A stretch of DNA of 64,000 nt. It comes from Isoetes taiwanensis (taxonomy: Eukaryota; Streptophyta; Lycopodiopsida; Isoetales; Isoetaceae). Within the stretch, counting starts at the first letter, position 1, and each line of letters starts with the position of its first letter. The stretch lies in assembly GCA_021234155.1 (NCBI GenBank), contig JAJEKV010000129.1, forward strand, positions 239,760 to 303,759. The letters run 5' to 3'. Positions 1 to 10,064 of this stretch are shown here, piece by piece. The notes beneath the pieces were generated by a model. It was not told the origin of the DNA. It saw only the letters and a list, made by a program, of their open reading frames with translations, and ran no database searches. Position numbers and translations under genes: made by a program.

Positions 1-1128
1 CTGGTATGGAAGAGCCACTCAAAATTCAAGAAATGGTATAATTCCAGAGTTTCCATACTCATATTCACGTGAAATTTTATGATCTATGCATTGCAAAGGG
101 CGGTAAAAGCTAATAGGTATATTTTCAGGCTAAATCAAGTCTGCTTCAGACCCCAAAAGATCTACAAGATGAAATTGGCCCAAAATATCACTCAAAAGAC
201 GGCTGATACATGATTGCACATGAGCATATAGCTATACGACTAACAAAAGACAGAACTACAGCCTTCTATAAAGAGGCATGCTGTGGCGTGATCTGAGCCC
301 CCTGTCCATCATGAACATTATAGTGCATTTAATGTAGTTTAGTTTCACGTATAATTCTCTGCTAGATGCACCTCTATCTTTCATGCAAAAGATCTACTCG
401 ATTCAAGCTTACAACTTATAAACCAAGTACCTATTACCGGTGTTGGGACTTCAACCCCAACTTGACTTCCTCGTATACTATTTACCACAATTTGTTCGAT
501 TAGAAGCTGGATTCGAAGAAAGCAGACTATGTTAAAATTTGTGCATAAAGAGAAAGGTGTAATTGGTGGCTTATAGAAGCTCTTAGAGTCTACTTGACAT
601 TGCTATATATAAAAGCAGATTGTCTAGCAGGTCCACTACTTTTAAATTCGAACCAAGATCAGGTAGCCTAACAGGATTTGTTCCCATTTTCAATCCGCCT
701 TTTTCATATATTCTCGTTCTTTCATATGTTCATTATGGATTAATTAGCAAAACAACAAATGTTGTGGCAGCAAGATTGGAGTTCAGAGCTGCCATGAAGA
801 CATACCTCAACATCAAAGTTTACACTACCTTGGTTTCTCAACGATCTACAGTTGCTTCTGCCAATAGGACTCCTTATCACCTGAAAATGCATGCTCACAA
901 TAAATAAAAGCAATCTCAAACAAACAAGTGTTCAAGACGTCACCTAGGAATGTGATGAAGTAGTGTAGAGAGCAAACAGGTCCATCAGTAAGCTCTTGGA
1001 AGTCACTACCCCATGCTTCTAGGAAGATATTAAGGATGGCATTTGTTCATTTTTAATGAGCACTCATGCAACCAAGTCCGCTCAATTCGACCTTCCCCTG
1101 TATTACATGAATGCTGCCTGCTAACTTC
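1..1128. other. 3' flank of the PPR locus, no gene recognised
   Basis: This AT-rich stretch lies downstream of the minus-strand PPR gene, which ends at 1129. A 95-codon open frame on the plus strand at 620-907 has no recognisable domain and no splice or codon signal that I would trust. I see no repeat or RNA gene here. It probably holds the 3' untranslated region of the PPR gene and intergenic DNA. Confidence 0.5.
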
Positions 1129-4038
1129 TCACCACATATCCCCACAGGAACAGGAACCAGCTTTAAAATGATGCACCCATGTATTTTCTCGAAGAACTAT
1201 TTCTCGTCTCTCAATATCTGATATAGATTTAAATGCATTATGACAGTCATTGCACATTCTCATATTTTTTGTCAAATGCAATGTATGACCTTGTGGTGCA
1301 TGAAGAAGCCCAAACGCTATCGCCAATTTCTCTGCATGGCCACACAATGCTTGTTCCTTCTCTTTCTGAGAAATAGGCTGCAAGATAAGATCTGTATCTG
1401 GTACATATCCTCTCTCTTTCATGCGTGATTCCAAAGCTTCTAACATTGCTGCAATTTCTTCACTTTGCTTGTCACCAACCTGAAATGCATGTATCTTCTT
1501 GTCCACCTCTATCAAAGCTCTTCCAAGCTTCCTCTTAACCCCCCTGTGTTTCCTAAGCGCCTCTACTTTACTTGCATCATGCCACCTGCCACTATCAACA
1601 AAACTGTTTGCCATGAGAACATATGACGCAGCGTTTTCGGGGTTGATTTCAACCAGATGATGAAAACATCTCTCCCCTACATCAGCCTCCCCATATGTTC
1701 TGCAGGCGGTGAGCAAAGCTAACCATATTTCTCTAGACAAAGAACAGTCCACAGATCTGATCAATTCACTTGCCTCGTACAACTGCCCTGAACGTGCGAA
1801 AAGATCAATCATACAAGCATAATGATCTATGCTTGGTACAATGCCATATTTCACTCTCATAAGCTTGAAATAGGCTTGGCCATTGGAGATCAAGTTAGTG
1901 CGTGCACATGCAGTAAGGAGACATAAGAATGTCACAGCATCTGGCTTTACATTCTCTCCTTGCATGTCCTCAAAACATTGCACAGCCATAGCACCCGCAT
2001 GATTTATACCGTATCCTCTTATCATCGCATTCCATGATACTGCACTTCGAACTGGAAGCTTGCTGAAAACTTTCCTTGCATCTTTCAGTAAGCCACATTT
2101 AGCATACATGTCAATCAAAGTGCTGCCAATAAATAAGTCCGTTTCTAGTCCCATCTGGATCATCTCCATGTGCATTTGACGGCCCCTTTCTAGAGCTCCT
2201 ATGCTGCCACAAGCTTTCAAGACCGAAAGAAATGTGACAGTATTTGGACATGCACCTTCATGTTGCATTTGCTCAAAGCATTCAACTGCTTGCTCTCCAA
2301 GTGCATTCTCAGCATACCCAGCAATGAGGGAGTTCCAAGAGACAACATCTCTCGTTGGGGATGTGTCAAATACTTCTCGAGCCTCCTTAAGATATCCGCA
2401 TTTAGCATACATGTCAATTAAAGCACTGATAACAAATGGATTTAATTTCTTCTGTGCTAATTCCTTGTGTATTTTCTGTCCTGTCCCTATGTCCCCTATG
2501 CTGCTACAAGCTTTCAAAATGCAAAGAAATGTAATAGCATCTGGAGTAATACCCTTAATTATCATCTCCCCATAACAGTTCAGGGCTTCTTGACCACATT
2601 GATTTTCAGCATATTGCGAGATAATTGTATTCCAGGAGACAATGTCTTTAGTTGTCATTCTCTCAAATACTTCGCGTGCCTCTAGAAGAGAGCCACACTT
2701 GGCGTACACTTTAATCAATGCATTGCCAACAAAAAGATCCTTATGGAAGCCTCTTTTTGCAATCTTATCATGGATTTCTCTAGCCTTGTCTAAAGCACCT
2801 ATGCTCTCACAAGCTCTTAAGCTGCAAACATATGTAATGGCATTAGGAGATATGCATTCAAGTTGCATCTGCACAAAAAAATTTAGCACTTCCACACAAT
2901 ATCCATTATTAGCACATCCTGCAATAAGTGTGTTCCAAGATACAATATCCCTACTCAGCATCTTATCAAATACTTCAATAGATTCTGTTATTGACTGGCA
3001 TTTTGAATACATGTCGATTAGACAATTGCTAACACAAAGATCTTCACTAAACCCTTGCTTTATAACATTGGCGTGTATTTCCCGACCCTTGCTTATGGCA
3101 CCACAAGCAGCGCATCCTTTCAAGCTGCAGATATATGCAACAACATTCGGAAAAATGCCCTCTATTTGCATCTGATCAAAGCACTGAAGCCCTTCATGAG
3201 CTAGTCCATTTTCAACATAGCCTGCAATTAGTGCAGTCCAAGACACAATGTCCCGATTAGACAGCTTCTTAAAAACTCTCCATGCCTCTTCAAGCAATCC
3301 GCAATTCACATACATGGTGATTAAAGCATTGCCAATGGAAAGATCCACGTGGAGCCCCTTATCTTCAATTTCAGAGTGTATCCTTCTTGCCTTGTCTATA
3401 GCCTTTAGACTGCCACAAGCTCCCAAGCTGAGAACGAGTGCAGTAGCATTTGGGGACAGACCATGTACTTGCATTCGTTCAAAACAACTTAGCACTTCCT
3501 TATAAAGTCTATTATCTGCATACCCTGACATCAATGCAGTCCAAGAGACGACATCTTGAATTTGCAATTTGTTAAATGCTTTCTCTGCCTCTTCAAATGA
3601 GCCACATTTGGCATACATGTCCATCAAAGAATTCCCAATAGCAGCATTCATTTCATATCCCATTTTAGCTATTTCTATGTGTATTGCTCGGCCTTTATCT
3701 ATTGCTCTTAAGTTTGCACAAGCCTTCAAGCTGTAAACAAATGTAATGACATTTGGATGGATGCCCTCCAGTTTCATCTGATCAAAACATCCCAAAAGTT
3801 CATGGTAGAGAGCACTTTCAGCATATCTTGCAATTAAAGTTGTCCAGGAGATAGCATCCCTGTTCGGGAGCCTGTCAAAAACATCCCCTGCCTCAGCAAG
3901 GGAGCCGCATTTGGCATACATGTCCACCGGCATTTCCAACAAAAAGTATTCCTTCAAAACCCTTTTTTGCAACTTGAATGTGTATTTCTCGTCCCTATGG
4001 CACCCATATTGCCACAGACCTTTAAGCAACAAACCCAT
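1129..4038 (-). CDS. Main open frame of the PPR-DYW gene (seven PLS triplets, E motifs, DYW domain)
   Basis: This 969-codon frame is the largest in the window. Homology starts only around residue 38 (VDMYAKCGSL); the first 37 residues are an out-of-frame reading of the upstream repeat, so the ATG at 4038 is not a natural start. Residues 38 to about 740 hold seven P-L-S blocks. The DYW domain covers about residues 833-969. Its deaminase signature HAEKLA has the zinc-binding His at 901 and the catalytic Glu at 903. The zinc ligands MCNDCH are Cys929 and Cys932. The second zinc site is HHF...CSC at 956-965. The box that is usually PGCSWIEV reads LGRALIEV, and the last residues are GDMW instead of GDYW. 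Catalytic residues are therefore present, while two family hallmarks are altered. The RNA target cannot be stated from sequence alone. Confidence 0.85.
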   Translation of the reverse strand: MGLLLKGLWQYGCHRDEKYTFKLQKRVLKEYFLLEMPVDMYAKCGSLAEAGDVFDRLPNRDAISWTTLIARYAESALYHELLGCFDQMKLEGIHPNVITFVYSLKACANLRAIDKGRAIHIEIAKMGYEMNAAIGNSLMDMYAKCGSFEEAEKAFNKLQIQDVVSWTALMSGYADNRLYKEVLSCFERMQVHGLSPNATALVLSLGACGSLKAIDKARRIHSEIEDKGLHVDLSIGNALITMYVNCGLLEEAWRVFKKLSNRDIVSWTALIAGYVENGLAHEGLQCFDQMQIEGIFPNVVAYICSLKGCAACGAISKGREIHANVIKQGFSEDLCVSNCLIDMYSKCQSITESIEVFDKMLSRDIVSWNTLIAGCANNGYCVEVLNFFVQMQLECISPNAITYVCSLRACESIGALDKAREIHDKIAKRGFHKDLFVGNALIKVYAKCGSLLEAREVFERMTTKDIVSWNTIISQYAENQCGQEALNCYGEMIIKGITPDAITFLCILKACSSIGDIGTGQKIHKELAQKKLNPFVISALIDMYAKCGYLKEAREVFDTSPTRDVVSWNSLIAGYAENALGEQAVECFEQMQHEGACPNTVTFLSVLKACGSIGALERGRQMHMEMIQMGLETDLFIGSTLIDMYAKCGLLKDARKVFSKLPVRSAVSWNAMIRGYGINHAGAMAVQCFEDMQGENVKPDAVTFLCLLTACARTNLISNGQAYFKLMRVKYGIVPSIDHYACMIDLFARSGQLYEASELIRSVDCSLSREIWLALLTACRTYGEADVGERCFHHLVEINPENAASYVLMANSFVDSGRWHDASKVEALRKHRGVKRKLGRALIEVDKKIHAFQVGDKQSEEIAAMLEALESRMKERGYVPDTDLILQPISQKEKEQALCGHAEKLAIAFGLLHAPQGHTLHLTKNMRMCNDCHNAFKSISDIERREIVLRENTWVHHFKAGSCSCGDMW

Positions 4039-4421
4039 GTAACAGCATCCGCAGATGAACCTTCATCTTGCATCTGTTCAAAACATCTCAGTGCTTCCTG
4101 AGCAGGACCATGTTCTGCATACCCAGCAATGAGTGCAGTCCAAGAAATAGTATTTCTTACTGCTAAATGGCGCGCCTCTGCAAGTGAACCACATTTGGCA
4201 TACATATCAACCAATGTGCTTCCCAAAAACATGTCCTGCTCAAGTCCTTTCTTTGAAATTTCATTATGAACCTGCCGACCTTTCTCAATATCCCTCAATT
4301 TGGCACAAGCTTTCAACAGGGCAAAAAATGTATAAGGACTAGGATCTATGCCATCCTCGTCCATTCTTTTGTACAAGCGGAAAGCATGCTGTGATTGCCC
4401 ACACTCAACATGCCCTACCAA
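3954..4421 (-). CDS. Upstream PPR segment of the same broken gene
   Basis: This frame carries one full P-L-S block and part of another, including LLKACAKLRDIEKGRQVHNE, then LVDMYAKCGSLAEAR, then SWTALIAGYAEHG. It ends in KKGF followed by a stop, exactly where the next repeat should continue. The continuation is found in a different frame at 3926-3991 and then in the main frame. It overlaps the start of the 1129-4038 frame by 85 bases because both frames run through the break. It is a fragment of one gene, not an independent small PPR protein. Confidence 0.75.
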   Translation of the reverse strand: MVGHVECGQSQHAFRLYKRMDEDGIDPSPYTFFALLKACAKLRDIEKGRQVHNEISKKGLEQDMFLGSTLVDMYAKCGSLAEARHLAVRNTISWTALIAGYAEHGPAQEALRCFEQMQDEGSSADAVTWVCCLKVCGNMGAIGTRNTHSSCKKGF

Positions 4422-4660
4422 TAGAGAGGTCCATGAATGCTCATTCTGGTGATCAGAACTGCTGAATGTCTAGAGAGCATCAAAGATGCTCCCACATTCC
4501 ATAATTGGGACCATATAATTTCAACCGGGTTAGCATTTTCCAATCTCTTCTTGCAGAAGAATGCATGCACGTTCTTGGCAGATGATAGCTTCTGTTTTTT
4601 CCTGCATGTTTGCAATGCACAGATCAAAGTCCCAAACGAATGAAGCTCGCCCACATTCAT
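4415..4660 (-). CDS. N-terminal fragment of the PPR gene
   Basis: The first half (for example LICALQTCRKKQKLSSAKNV followed by HAFFCKK) resembles the start of a PLS-class PPR protein, where an initial CxxxK..HA.. helix precedes the first repeats. After about residue 46 the frame loses similarity. The expected text (a block like NYMVPIMECGSIFDAL, then a TAG, then NEHSWTSLLVGHVEC) is read in another frame from about 4530 to 4400. The ATG at 4660 is the most upstream plausible start I see, but it is not confirmed by any upstream signal. Confidence 0.55.
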   Translation of the reverse strand: MNVGELHSFGTLICALQTCRKKQKLSSAKNVHAFFCKKRLENANPVEIIWSQLWNVGASLMLSRHSAVLITRMSIHGPLYW

Positions 4661-5109
4661 GATCCTCTAAGCTCAACGGCATTTAAGAAACTTACCTCAA
4701 AACCAAAATTCGCGGTGTGTTCAGAACAATATATGTATCTGGAAATGTTGGTGCACGATAATCCGTTGCAATCTAGGCTCAAGCATGGGTTAAAATGCAT
4801 CAAATGCTCAAAAGTGGAGCATTTTGGCTCGTACCGGGTAAGAAAAAACTAAAAGATAAAACTTTCAGCGTAGATCATCGATAATCGCCTTTGGGCACGG
4901 CACTCAATTAGCTTAACATTCTTTCATAAGTATAATTTTATGCAGAAACCTCATTCGGAGTCGGAGGAAGCTGTATCTCTCATCCTGTATAGGCACTTCC
5001 AGTGCTTACTCTGTTATGCGCAAGACTCTTGACAATGTTTCAATGTGGTTTGCAATATAGGGACGTAATGTCATAATAGAATACAACTAGTAAACGTTGC
5101 GCTGACATA
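4661..5109. other. Probable 5' flank of the PPR gene, nothing recognised
   Basis: AT-rich sequence upstream of the PPR start. I see no convincing TATA box, repeat or coding sequence. Confidence 0.4.
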
Positions 5110-5318
5110 TGTTTTTACTCGGCCTTTAATGTCCATATGTGTAACTTCAACATCGCATATTGATATTTGCAAGAATGAACATAATTTGCATTTGTAATTA
5201 ATTCTGTTATTGAAATTGTCTAATGGCAGTATCATCAATATATTCGCTTTGCCTTCATGGATTTCAGCAGAGATAACGTTGCTTTATAAGGAGTGTGGGG
5301 CGGTAGTTAAAATCTACC
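5110..5318 (+). repeat. Dispersed repeat, copy 1 (paired with 14161-14375)
   Basis: About 210 bases align in the same orientation with 14161-14375. The shared text begins TGTTTTTACTCGGCC here and TGTTTTTTCTCGGCC there, and runs through TTATTGAAATTGTCTA and GGAGTGTGG or GGAATGTGG to a TACC end. The copies diverge by substitutions and small indels. There is no open frame, no TIR and no poly(A), so the class is unknown; it may be a piece of a larger interspersed element. Confidence 0.65.
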
Positions 5319-5412
5319 TCTAAAGTAAAAAAATTAGAAAGACAGATCCAAAACTTATGCTCAAAATGTCACCCTAGTAAACATGTACCCAGCGCTTCCA
5401 TGCATAAGGAGC

Positions 5413-5535
5413 AGCATAAATTTGTATGGGCCATCGAAAATGGATCTACTAAGATTCTATTTAATATGATTATAGCATAAATTTGTATGGGCCTTCAAAA
5501 ATTGATCTTCTAAAAATTTTATTTAATATGATTAT
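5413..5535 (+). repeat. Tandem duplication, two units of about 61 bp
   Basis: Two adjacent units start AGCATAAATTTGTATGGGCC at 5413 and 5474. Each ends TTTAATATGATTAT. They differ at a handful of positions. No coding content. Confidence 0.85.
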
Positions 5536-5689
5536 GGAATTCACCACCAAAATTTAATCGAATATTACACGTGTTCCAAGCGTTTTGGATATCAAAACTT
5601 GCACTTGTGAGTCTTGTTCTATAAGTTGCCAATCTTTTGTATCCTAGACCTTCGCACATAAATGTGTGCCCGGCGTTGTCGCGCATAAG

Positions 5690-5825
5690 TTTTGGATGCA
5701 TCTTAAAGACTTTGTGACATTCAACTTATCAAAAATTGGGATGCATCTTTAAGGCTTCACAACAGTAGAAACTTATCATGGATTCTACATATAAGTTGGA
5801 ATGCATCTTACCATTAGAACTTACT
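5690..5825 (+). repeat. Degenerate tandem repeat around GGATGCATCTTAAAG
   Basis: Three related blocks contain GGATGCATCTT or GAATGCATCTT about 45-65 bases apart, with intervening ACTTATC boxes. The unit is diverged and no function is evident. The rest of 5826-6900 is AT-rich with no feature I can name. Confidence 0.5.
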
Positions 5826-6900
5826 GGTTCTATATAATGTTTCTGGATTTATAGAGTTCACTTCATTAATATTGTTGGTAATAACAAACTGATCGCACAC
5901 TAAAAAAATGTGAAAGACACAAAATGGACTCTCAAGATTCAATTCAACTAACTCTGACATCTCTTCCTTTAGATATGCGCATAAAACAAATGGATGCCCT
6001 AAGGCTAAGTTTCAATTCACCCCTGGCAATTATGCCACAATAATGAAGGGCAACCTGATTTTTATTTTCTATTTCTCATTACTACAACATCCTTAAAGGT
6101 ATATAAGACATGTATGCACAGTTCGAGTCATTGACATTAAAATTTAGGGCAACCTTATTTGCATGTTTATAATATTGTGCCAAAAAAGCGCACCTTGGTC
6201 TAGTAAATATACCCATAAGAAATTGGTGCTCTAAGCGTAAGAGATGCCCTAAGTATAAACTAATGCCGAAAAAAATGTTACGGCGTGAGGGGAAGCCCTC
6301 TAAAAACCTTTTTAATTAAGTAGATGAGGTTGCTAAGATTTGTTCAAATCTATACTGTGAACAATCTATCGTCCAAACCAAGTAGAGATTAATGTCTATG
6401 GAAGGTTGATGTTCTAGAATTAGCATTTTGCATTGTTGTTATTGTAAATACAAAACTAAAAACGTGGAAGTTTATGGGGATTATAAGTTATTGTTGTTGG
6501 CGTTATCTTTGCGAGTGAATAAAACATTTATTTGTTGGAATTTTGTCTAAATGAACGGGACATTTACTTTTAAGAAAATGTCAAGATACTTTGGAAATAT
6601 ATATAACAGGTGCAAAGTGTGAACATTGTAAGATCATTTGAAAATCTCAGGTCTGAGGTTAAAAATTATAAAATAAGATTGTTGTGCATATAGCATGTGG
6701 TGTTAAATGCATTACCAGGCATAATTAGATTTCTACCTTTAACATGACCATTGAAACATCTTTCTTGAAATTGAAAGATATCGCACCAATTATGGAGCAC
6801 ATTGCTACAAAGTTTTAAGAATTATGTATTGCATCAAATAATGGCATCTCCTCTCGAAGGAAATATTGGCACCGCAATCTGGCCTCGATTTCAAGATTGC

Positions 6901-7212
6901 ACAGGTCGAATACCCCAGGTACGTATTCGACTCACCTAATCCGGTTTGCTGCCTGAAAATTCCGGCAAAATCAGTCTGAAAAAGGGGTATTCGACTTGCC
7001 GAATGCTCCTGTGAAAAACCTGCAGGCCGAATAAGTAGTATGATGAATTCTGTAGGTCGAATACGTCCTCTGAATTTGCCGGTCGAATAAGTCCACTGAT
7101 TTTGCAGGTCGAATAAGCCCTATGAGCCGCGGCATGCAGGTGGAATCCGGCTTCTCCTCAAAACATGCAGGTCTAATACGCCCCTGCCATATGTTATAAG
7201 CCGAATACCAAC
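6901..7212 (+). repeat. Degenerate ~30-bp repeat array with core GCAGGTCGAATA
   Basis: Cores occur at about 6901, 7022, 7051, 7079, 7103, 7135, 7165 and 7198, mostly 24-33 bases apart. The consensus is near GCAGGTCGAATAMGYCC. At 6904-6931 and 6984-6999 the complementary form GTATTCGAC also appears, so the array holds both orientations. The same core recurs near 9.9-10.05, 11.15-11.37 and 18.53 kb. It sits just upstream of a possible gene start at 7290. Confidence 0.7.
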
Positions 7213-7289
7213 CTCTGATTCCAGCCCATCCATCTATACGGCCCCATTTCCCGCCGGATCATACTCTGGGAGGAGTTTTGCTGGCCGAT

Positions 7290-7306
7290 CATGGACCGAT
7301 CATCAG
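7290..7306 (+). other. Possible first exon of an unidentified plus-strand gene
   Basis: ATGGACCGATCATCAG is followed at once by a good donor (GTAACC). The upstream 90 bases are more GC-rich than the surroundings, as in a promoter or leader. Possible later exons lie around 7.52-7.59 kb and at 8037. I could not join them in phase, so this is tentative. Confidence 0.2.
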
Positions 7307-8036
7307 GTAACCTTCCACATTCTTGGTGCTAATACTGTTCATGCATTCTAATCCTATGACATCTCTAGTTTTCTTCATATGACTTTTTTTATACTATAAC
7401 ATGACATCACTTTATGCTGTTTGATACGTGATAAATCATACTAACATTTCTGATTCTTGGGGCGGATCGCTACTGTACTTCCCACTCAAACTTAATTTTG
7501 GGTTGTATCAGAAGACCAGCGATCCACAATATCTCAGAATGCATAAAACAATGTGCTAAGCCTTGCTGCTAAGTTCAATAGAACGAGGTATGATTATTTT
7601 ACGTCTATGCTTTATATCTGATGGCTATGTTCACCTATTTGAGGCCATATAGTTGGCCAAGATCATGTGTTTCTCTAATCTCACAAATCATCGATGCTTG
7701 TATTAAATGCTAAATATGGGGTGTTCCCAGTCTTCTTGTTCAATATGTGAACTAGGGTTTTTTACCCTAACCAGATATTAATCATAAGGGGGAACTCATT
7801 TAACTGTTTATGTAGAAAAGCTTTGACTGCACTGACATACAGAAAGCTGTTCTATTTATATTCGTGCAAATCTGCTTGCTGTTAATTTGTTGGCATTATT
7901 CTAGAATATGCACATATAACATTTTTTCTGAAATGTTGCAGAATTTTAACATGTTTCACTACATGTTACTTTCCACAAAGCTCTGTTTTAAGCGTGTTCA
8001 TCATTGAGTCTTTGAGCTCTATAGCACTAGTTAGTT

Positions 8037-8267
8037 TTGCAGCCATTTATCACTAAAGATGTAGCTGGTAAGACTATGTGCCTATTTGATGAGGCTATGC
8101 ATGATAATGAGGAAGTGGGCGATGAAAGAGGAGAAATTGGAGTGCAAGCAAAACGGGAAATGCTTGAGATTGGGCGTATATTTGCGCATGCAGTCTTGAC
8201 TATGATACATGTCCCAAAGAATGCAGATATCCCAGCTATATATTATATAAATTTTTGTGTCACCTAG
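8037..8267 (+). CDS. Possible internal exon, faint HECT-like similarity
   Basis: An acceptor-like TTTTGCAG precedes an open frame PFITKDVAGKTMCLFDEAMH that continues for about 76 codons. The stretch EIGRIFAHAVLTMIHVPK followed by IPAIYYINF loosely recalls the 'GR..A.AV......P...Y' segment of HECT E3 ligase N-lobes. That likeness is weak and I would not name a function on it. The ATG at the 5' end is probably not a start, because it falls at the acceptor. The last third lies inside a tandem duplication whose second copy breaks the frame. It could equally be a decayed fragment. Confidence 0.3.
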   Translation: MQPFITKDVAGKTMCLFDEAMHDNEEVGDERGEIGVQAKREMLEIGRIFAHAVLTMIHVPKNADIPAIYYINFCVT

Positions 8268-8960
8268 TTTTGTCCAAGACTAGGTATGCGTTCTGCTTTG
8301 CTGAAATAAGCAGGCCAGGAAAAGCGGCGTCATGCTTTATTTTAAAGATATTGACCCCATAAAGGTATTGTTTGTTTTGTCCATTATGCAATGAAATTAA
8401 GTGTGGAATGGTATGCCAATGGTTTGCTTGTGGTTTTGGGAATTTTACAGGAACAGCCAAGCAATATTGGAGTCTTTTAGCAGGGGGAGTAGCTTGACAG
8501 AGCATAACGATAACAAAGATTGTGGACTGCACATTGATAGTCTTGAGATGCTTGAGATGCTTGAGAAAAACGGGAAATGCTTGAGATTGGGCGTATATTT
8601 GCGCATGCAGTCTTGACTATGATATATGTCCCAAAGAATGCAGATATCCCAGCTATTATTATATAAATTTTTGTGTCACCTAGTTTTGTCCAAGACTAGG
8701 TATGCGTTCTGCTTTGCTGAAATAAGCAGGCCAGGAAAAGCGGCGTCATGCTTTATTTTAAAGATATTGACCCCATAAAGGTATTGTTTGTTTTGTCCAT
8801 TATGCAATGAAATTAAGTGTGGAATGGTATGCCAATGGTTTGCTTGTGGTTTTGGGAATTTTACAGGAACAGCCAAGCAATATTGGAGTCTTTTAGCAGG
8901 GGGAGTAGCTTGACAGAGCATAACGATAACAAAGATTGTGGACTGCACATTGATAGTCTT
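8150..8960 (+). repeat. Near-perfect tandem duplication, 416-bp period
   Basis: The segment from about 8150 to 8544 is repeated at about 8567 to 8960, with only one substitution (CATGTCCC versus TATGTCCC) and one 1-base deletion seen. The join holds a triple GAGATGCTT slippage-like motif (8545-8566). Both copies include the exon-like IGRIFAHAV stretch and a splice-acceptor-like ATTTTACAG. High identity implies a recent duplication or an assembly artefact. Confidence 0.9.
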
Positions 8961-9890
8961 CATAGCCTGCTAATGTGTGTATGACCTCCCTTCTGTATGA
9001 AACTATCGCTTAATGTTGGAGGTTTGGGAGCTATGCAACTATGGAAGAGAGTATCTTGCGATTCGTATCTGCAAATATTCAACCACTGCTTCTGACATTC
9101 ACACTTCTGACATTCACATACTTGTAACATTCGTTCTGCAATAAAAGTTTTGAGGATATATAAATTTTTGGATTAATGGCATGAAGGAAGGTATGCAGCA
9201 GGCAATTGAACAGAATATTTGGCTTTCTAAGACCAGCATAAAAATCATGAGATTGCTTTCTCCCTCCGTTTTTGACCTGCTAGTCGCTCGCACAAGGTTT
9301 TTCTTGAATCATATACTACTCAGAAAGTTTCTTGAGACTGTTATGTCCTTTTGTACCTGCCTAAAAAGAAGAAATTATAGTCATAGGTCATCAAAGAGAA
9401 TATTTCTTTATGTATGGAGTTTTTACGGAAGAGTAGAAACTACGCTACTGCATTGTTACACTGAGAATTAGAAAGTTTGGATTTTTTAATTTCTGCCAAA
9501 AAAGGAAGAAATTATAGTCATGGGTCATTTTGTCCAAGCAAATCGAAACAACAATGTGCCACTCATGCTATGACTGCTAATTTGCTTCGCATATTATGTA
9601 ACCTATTAAAAAATGCATAAGCAATTTTAAACATTTGCTATATGGTAGGATTAAAGCAAAACGACCAGAGTGCATCAGTAGAGACTTCACAACACGTCTG
9701 ATTGAAAGAGATGCAAAATCGGATAGCATATGTATTAAGGGTTGTGTAAATGCAGATGTCTAAAGATGTCTAATGCCTTTCTTTAAGAATGTCAGTAGTT
9801 AAAAAGATAATAAGCCAAAAATGAAGCAAATGGATTATTCCATCATATTCTCAAAGAACATTGATCAGGCCAGTTTTCCATGTGTCAAAA
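8961..9890. other. No gene recognised
   Basis: AT-rich sequence. A 96-codon frame at 9181-9471 has no domain I recognise. The segment AAGAAGAAATTATAGTCAT(A/G)GGTCAT occurs twice, about 135 bases apart near 9366 and 9504, as a minor local duplication. Confidence 0.4.
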
Positions 9891-10051
9891 TTACCGGCTG
9901 GAATACCCCAAGGCTGAAATTCTGAAGGGGCAAAAAAAAAAAAAAAAATTGTATTTGGGGGTATTCGACTTGTGTAATAAGCAAGGGGGGTATTCGACTT
10001 GTGGTATGAGCAAGGGGGTATTCGACTTGCAAAATAGTGGCCTTAGTTTAG
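9891..10051 (+). repeat. GGGGTATTCGACTTGT repeat cluster, left part
   Basis: The motif GGGGTATTCGACTTG occurs three times about 30 bases apart (near 9958, 9988 and 10016), each followed by a GCAAGGGGG-like spacer, with a poly(A) run at about 9933-9948. It is the left half of a repeat cluster interrupted by the retroelement at 10065-11152; the right half resumes at 11166. Confidence 0.75.
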
Positions 10052-10064
10052 ACGAGCCTAATAC
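10052..10064 (+). repeat. Target-site duplication, left copy
   Basis: ACGAGCCTAATAC here is identical to 11153-11165 and flanks the poly(T)-starting retroelement. Thirteen bases without mismatch is typical of target-primed non-LTR retrotransposition. Confidence 0.9.

Larger units (their letters stand above)
1129..4660 (-). pseudogene. PLS-class pentatricopeptide repeat protein with C-terminal DYW domain, frame broken
   Basis: PLS-class PPR-DYW proteins bind organellar transcripts one base per repeat and edit cytidines through the DYW deaminase; most act in plastids or mitochondria. Nine or so P-L-S triplets can be followed, each with a block like DMYAKCGSL..AREVF, then VSW.ALI.GYAE, then a LKAC.SIGAI.KGR.IH helix pair, with no intron. 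They are followed by E motifs and a DYW domain. The frame is broken: an in-frame TAG sits at 4470-4472, a frame change lies near 4520-4530, and a segment at about 3926-3991 reads REIHIQVAKKGFEG in a third frame between two otherwise open frames. Restored continuity of homology across each break argues for one ancestral gene of roughly 1,170 codons. The breaks could be true inactivation or consensus errors, though the surrounding DNA looks clean. The N-terminus near 4660 is uncertain and no targeting peptide can be judged. Confidence 0.85.

Noticed and set aside
6901-7212. CRISPR-like array
   Set aside because: Units are degenerate, spacers are not of constant length, no cas genes are present and the context is a plant genome.
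8260-8963. Two nearly identical 90- and 95-codon minus-strand frames, suggesting a small gene pair
   Set aside because: They are antisense readings of the 416-bp tandem duplication and have no independent coding evidence.
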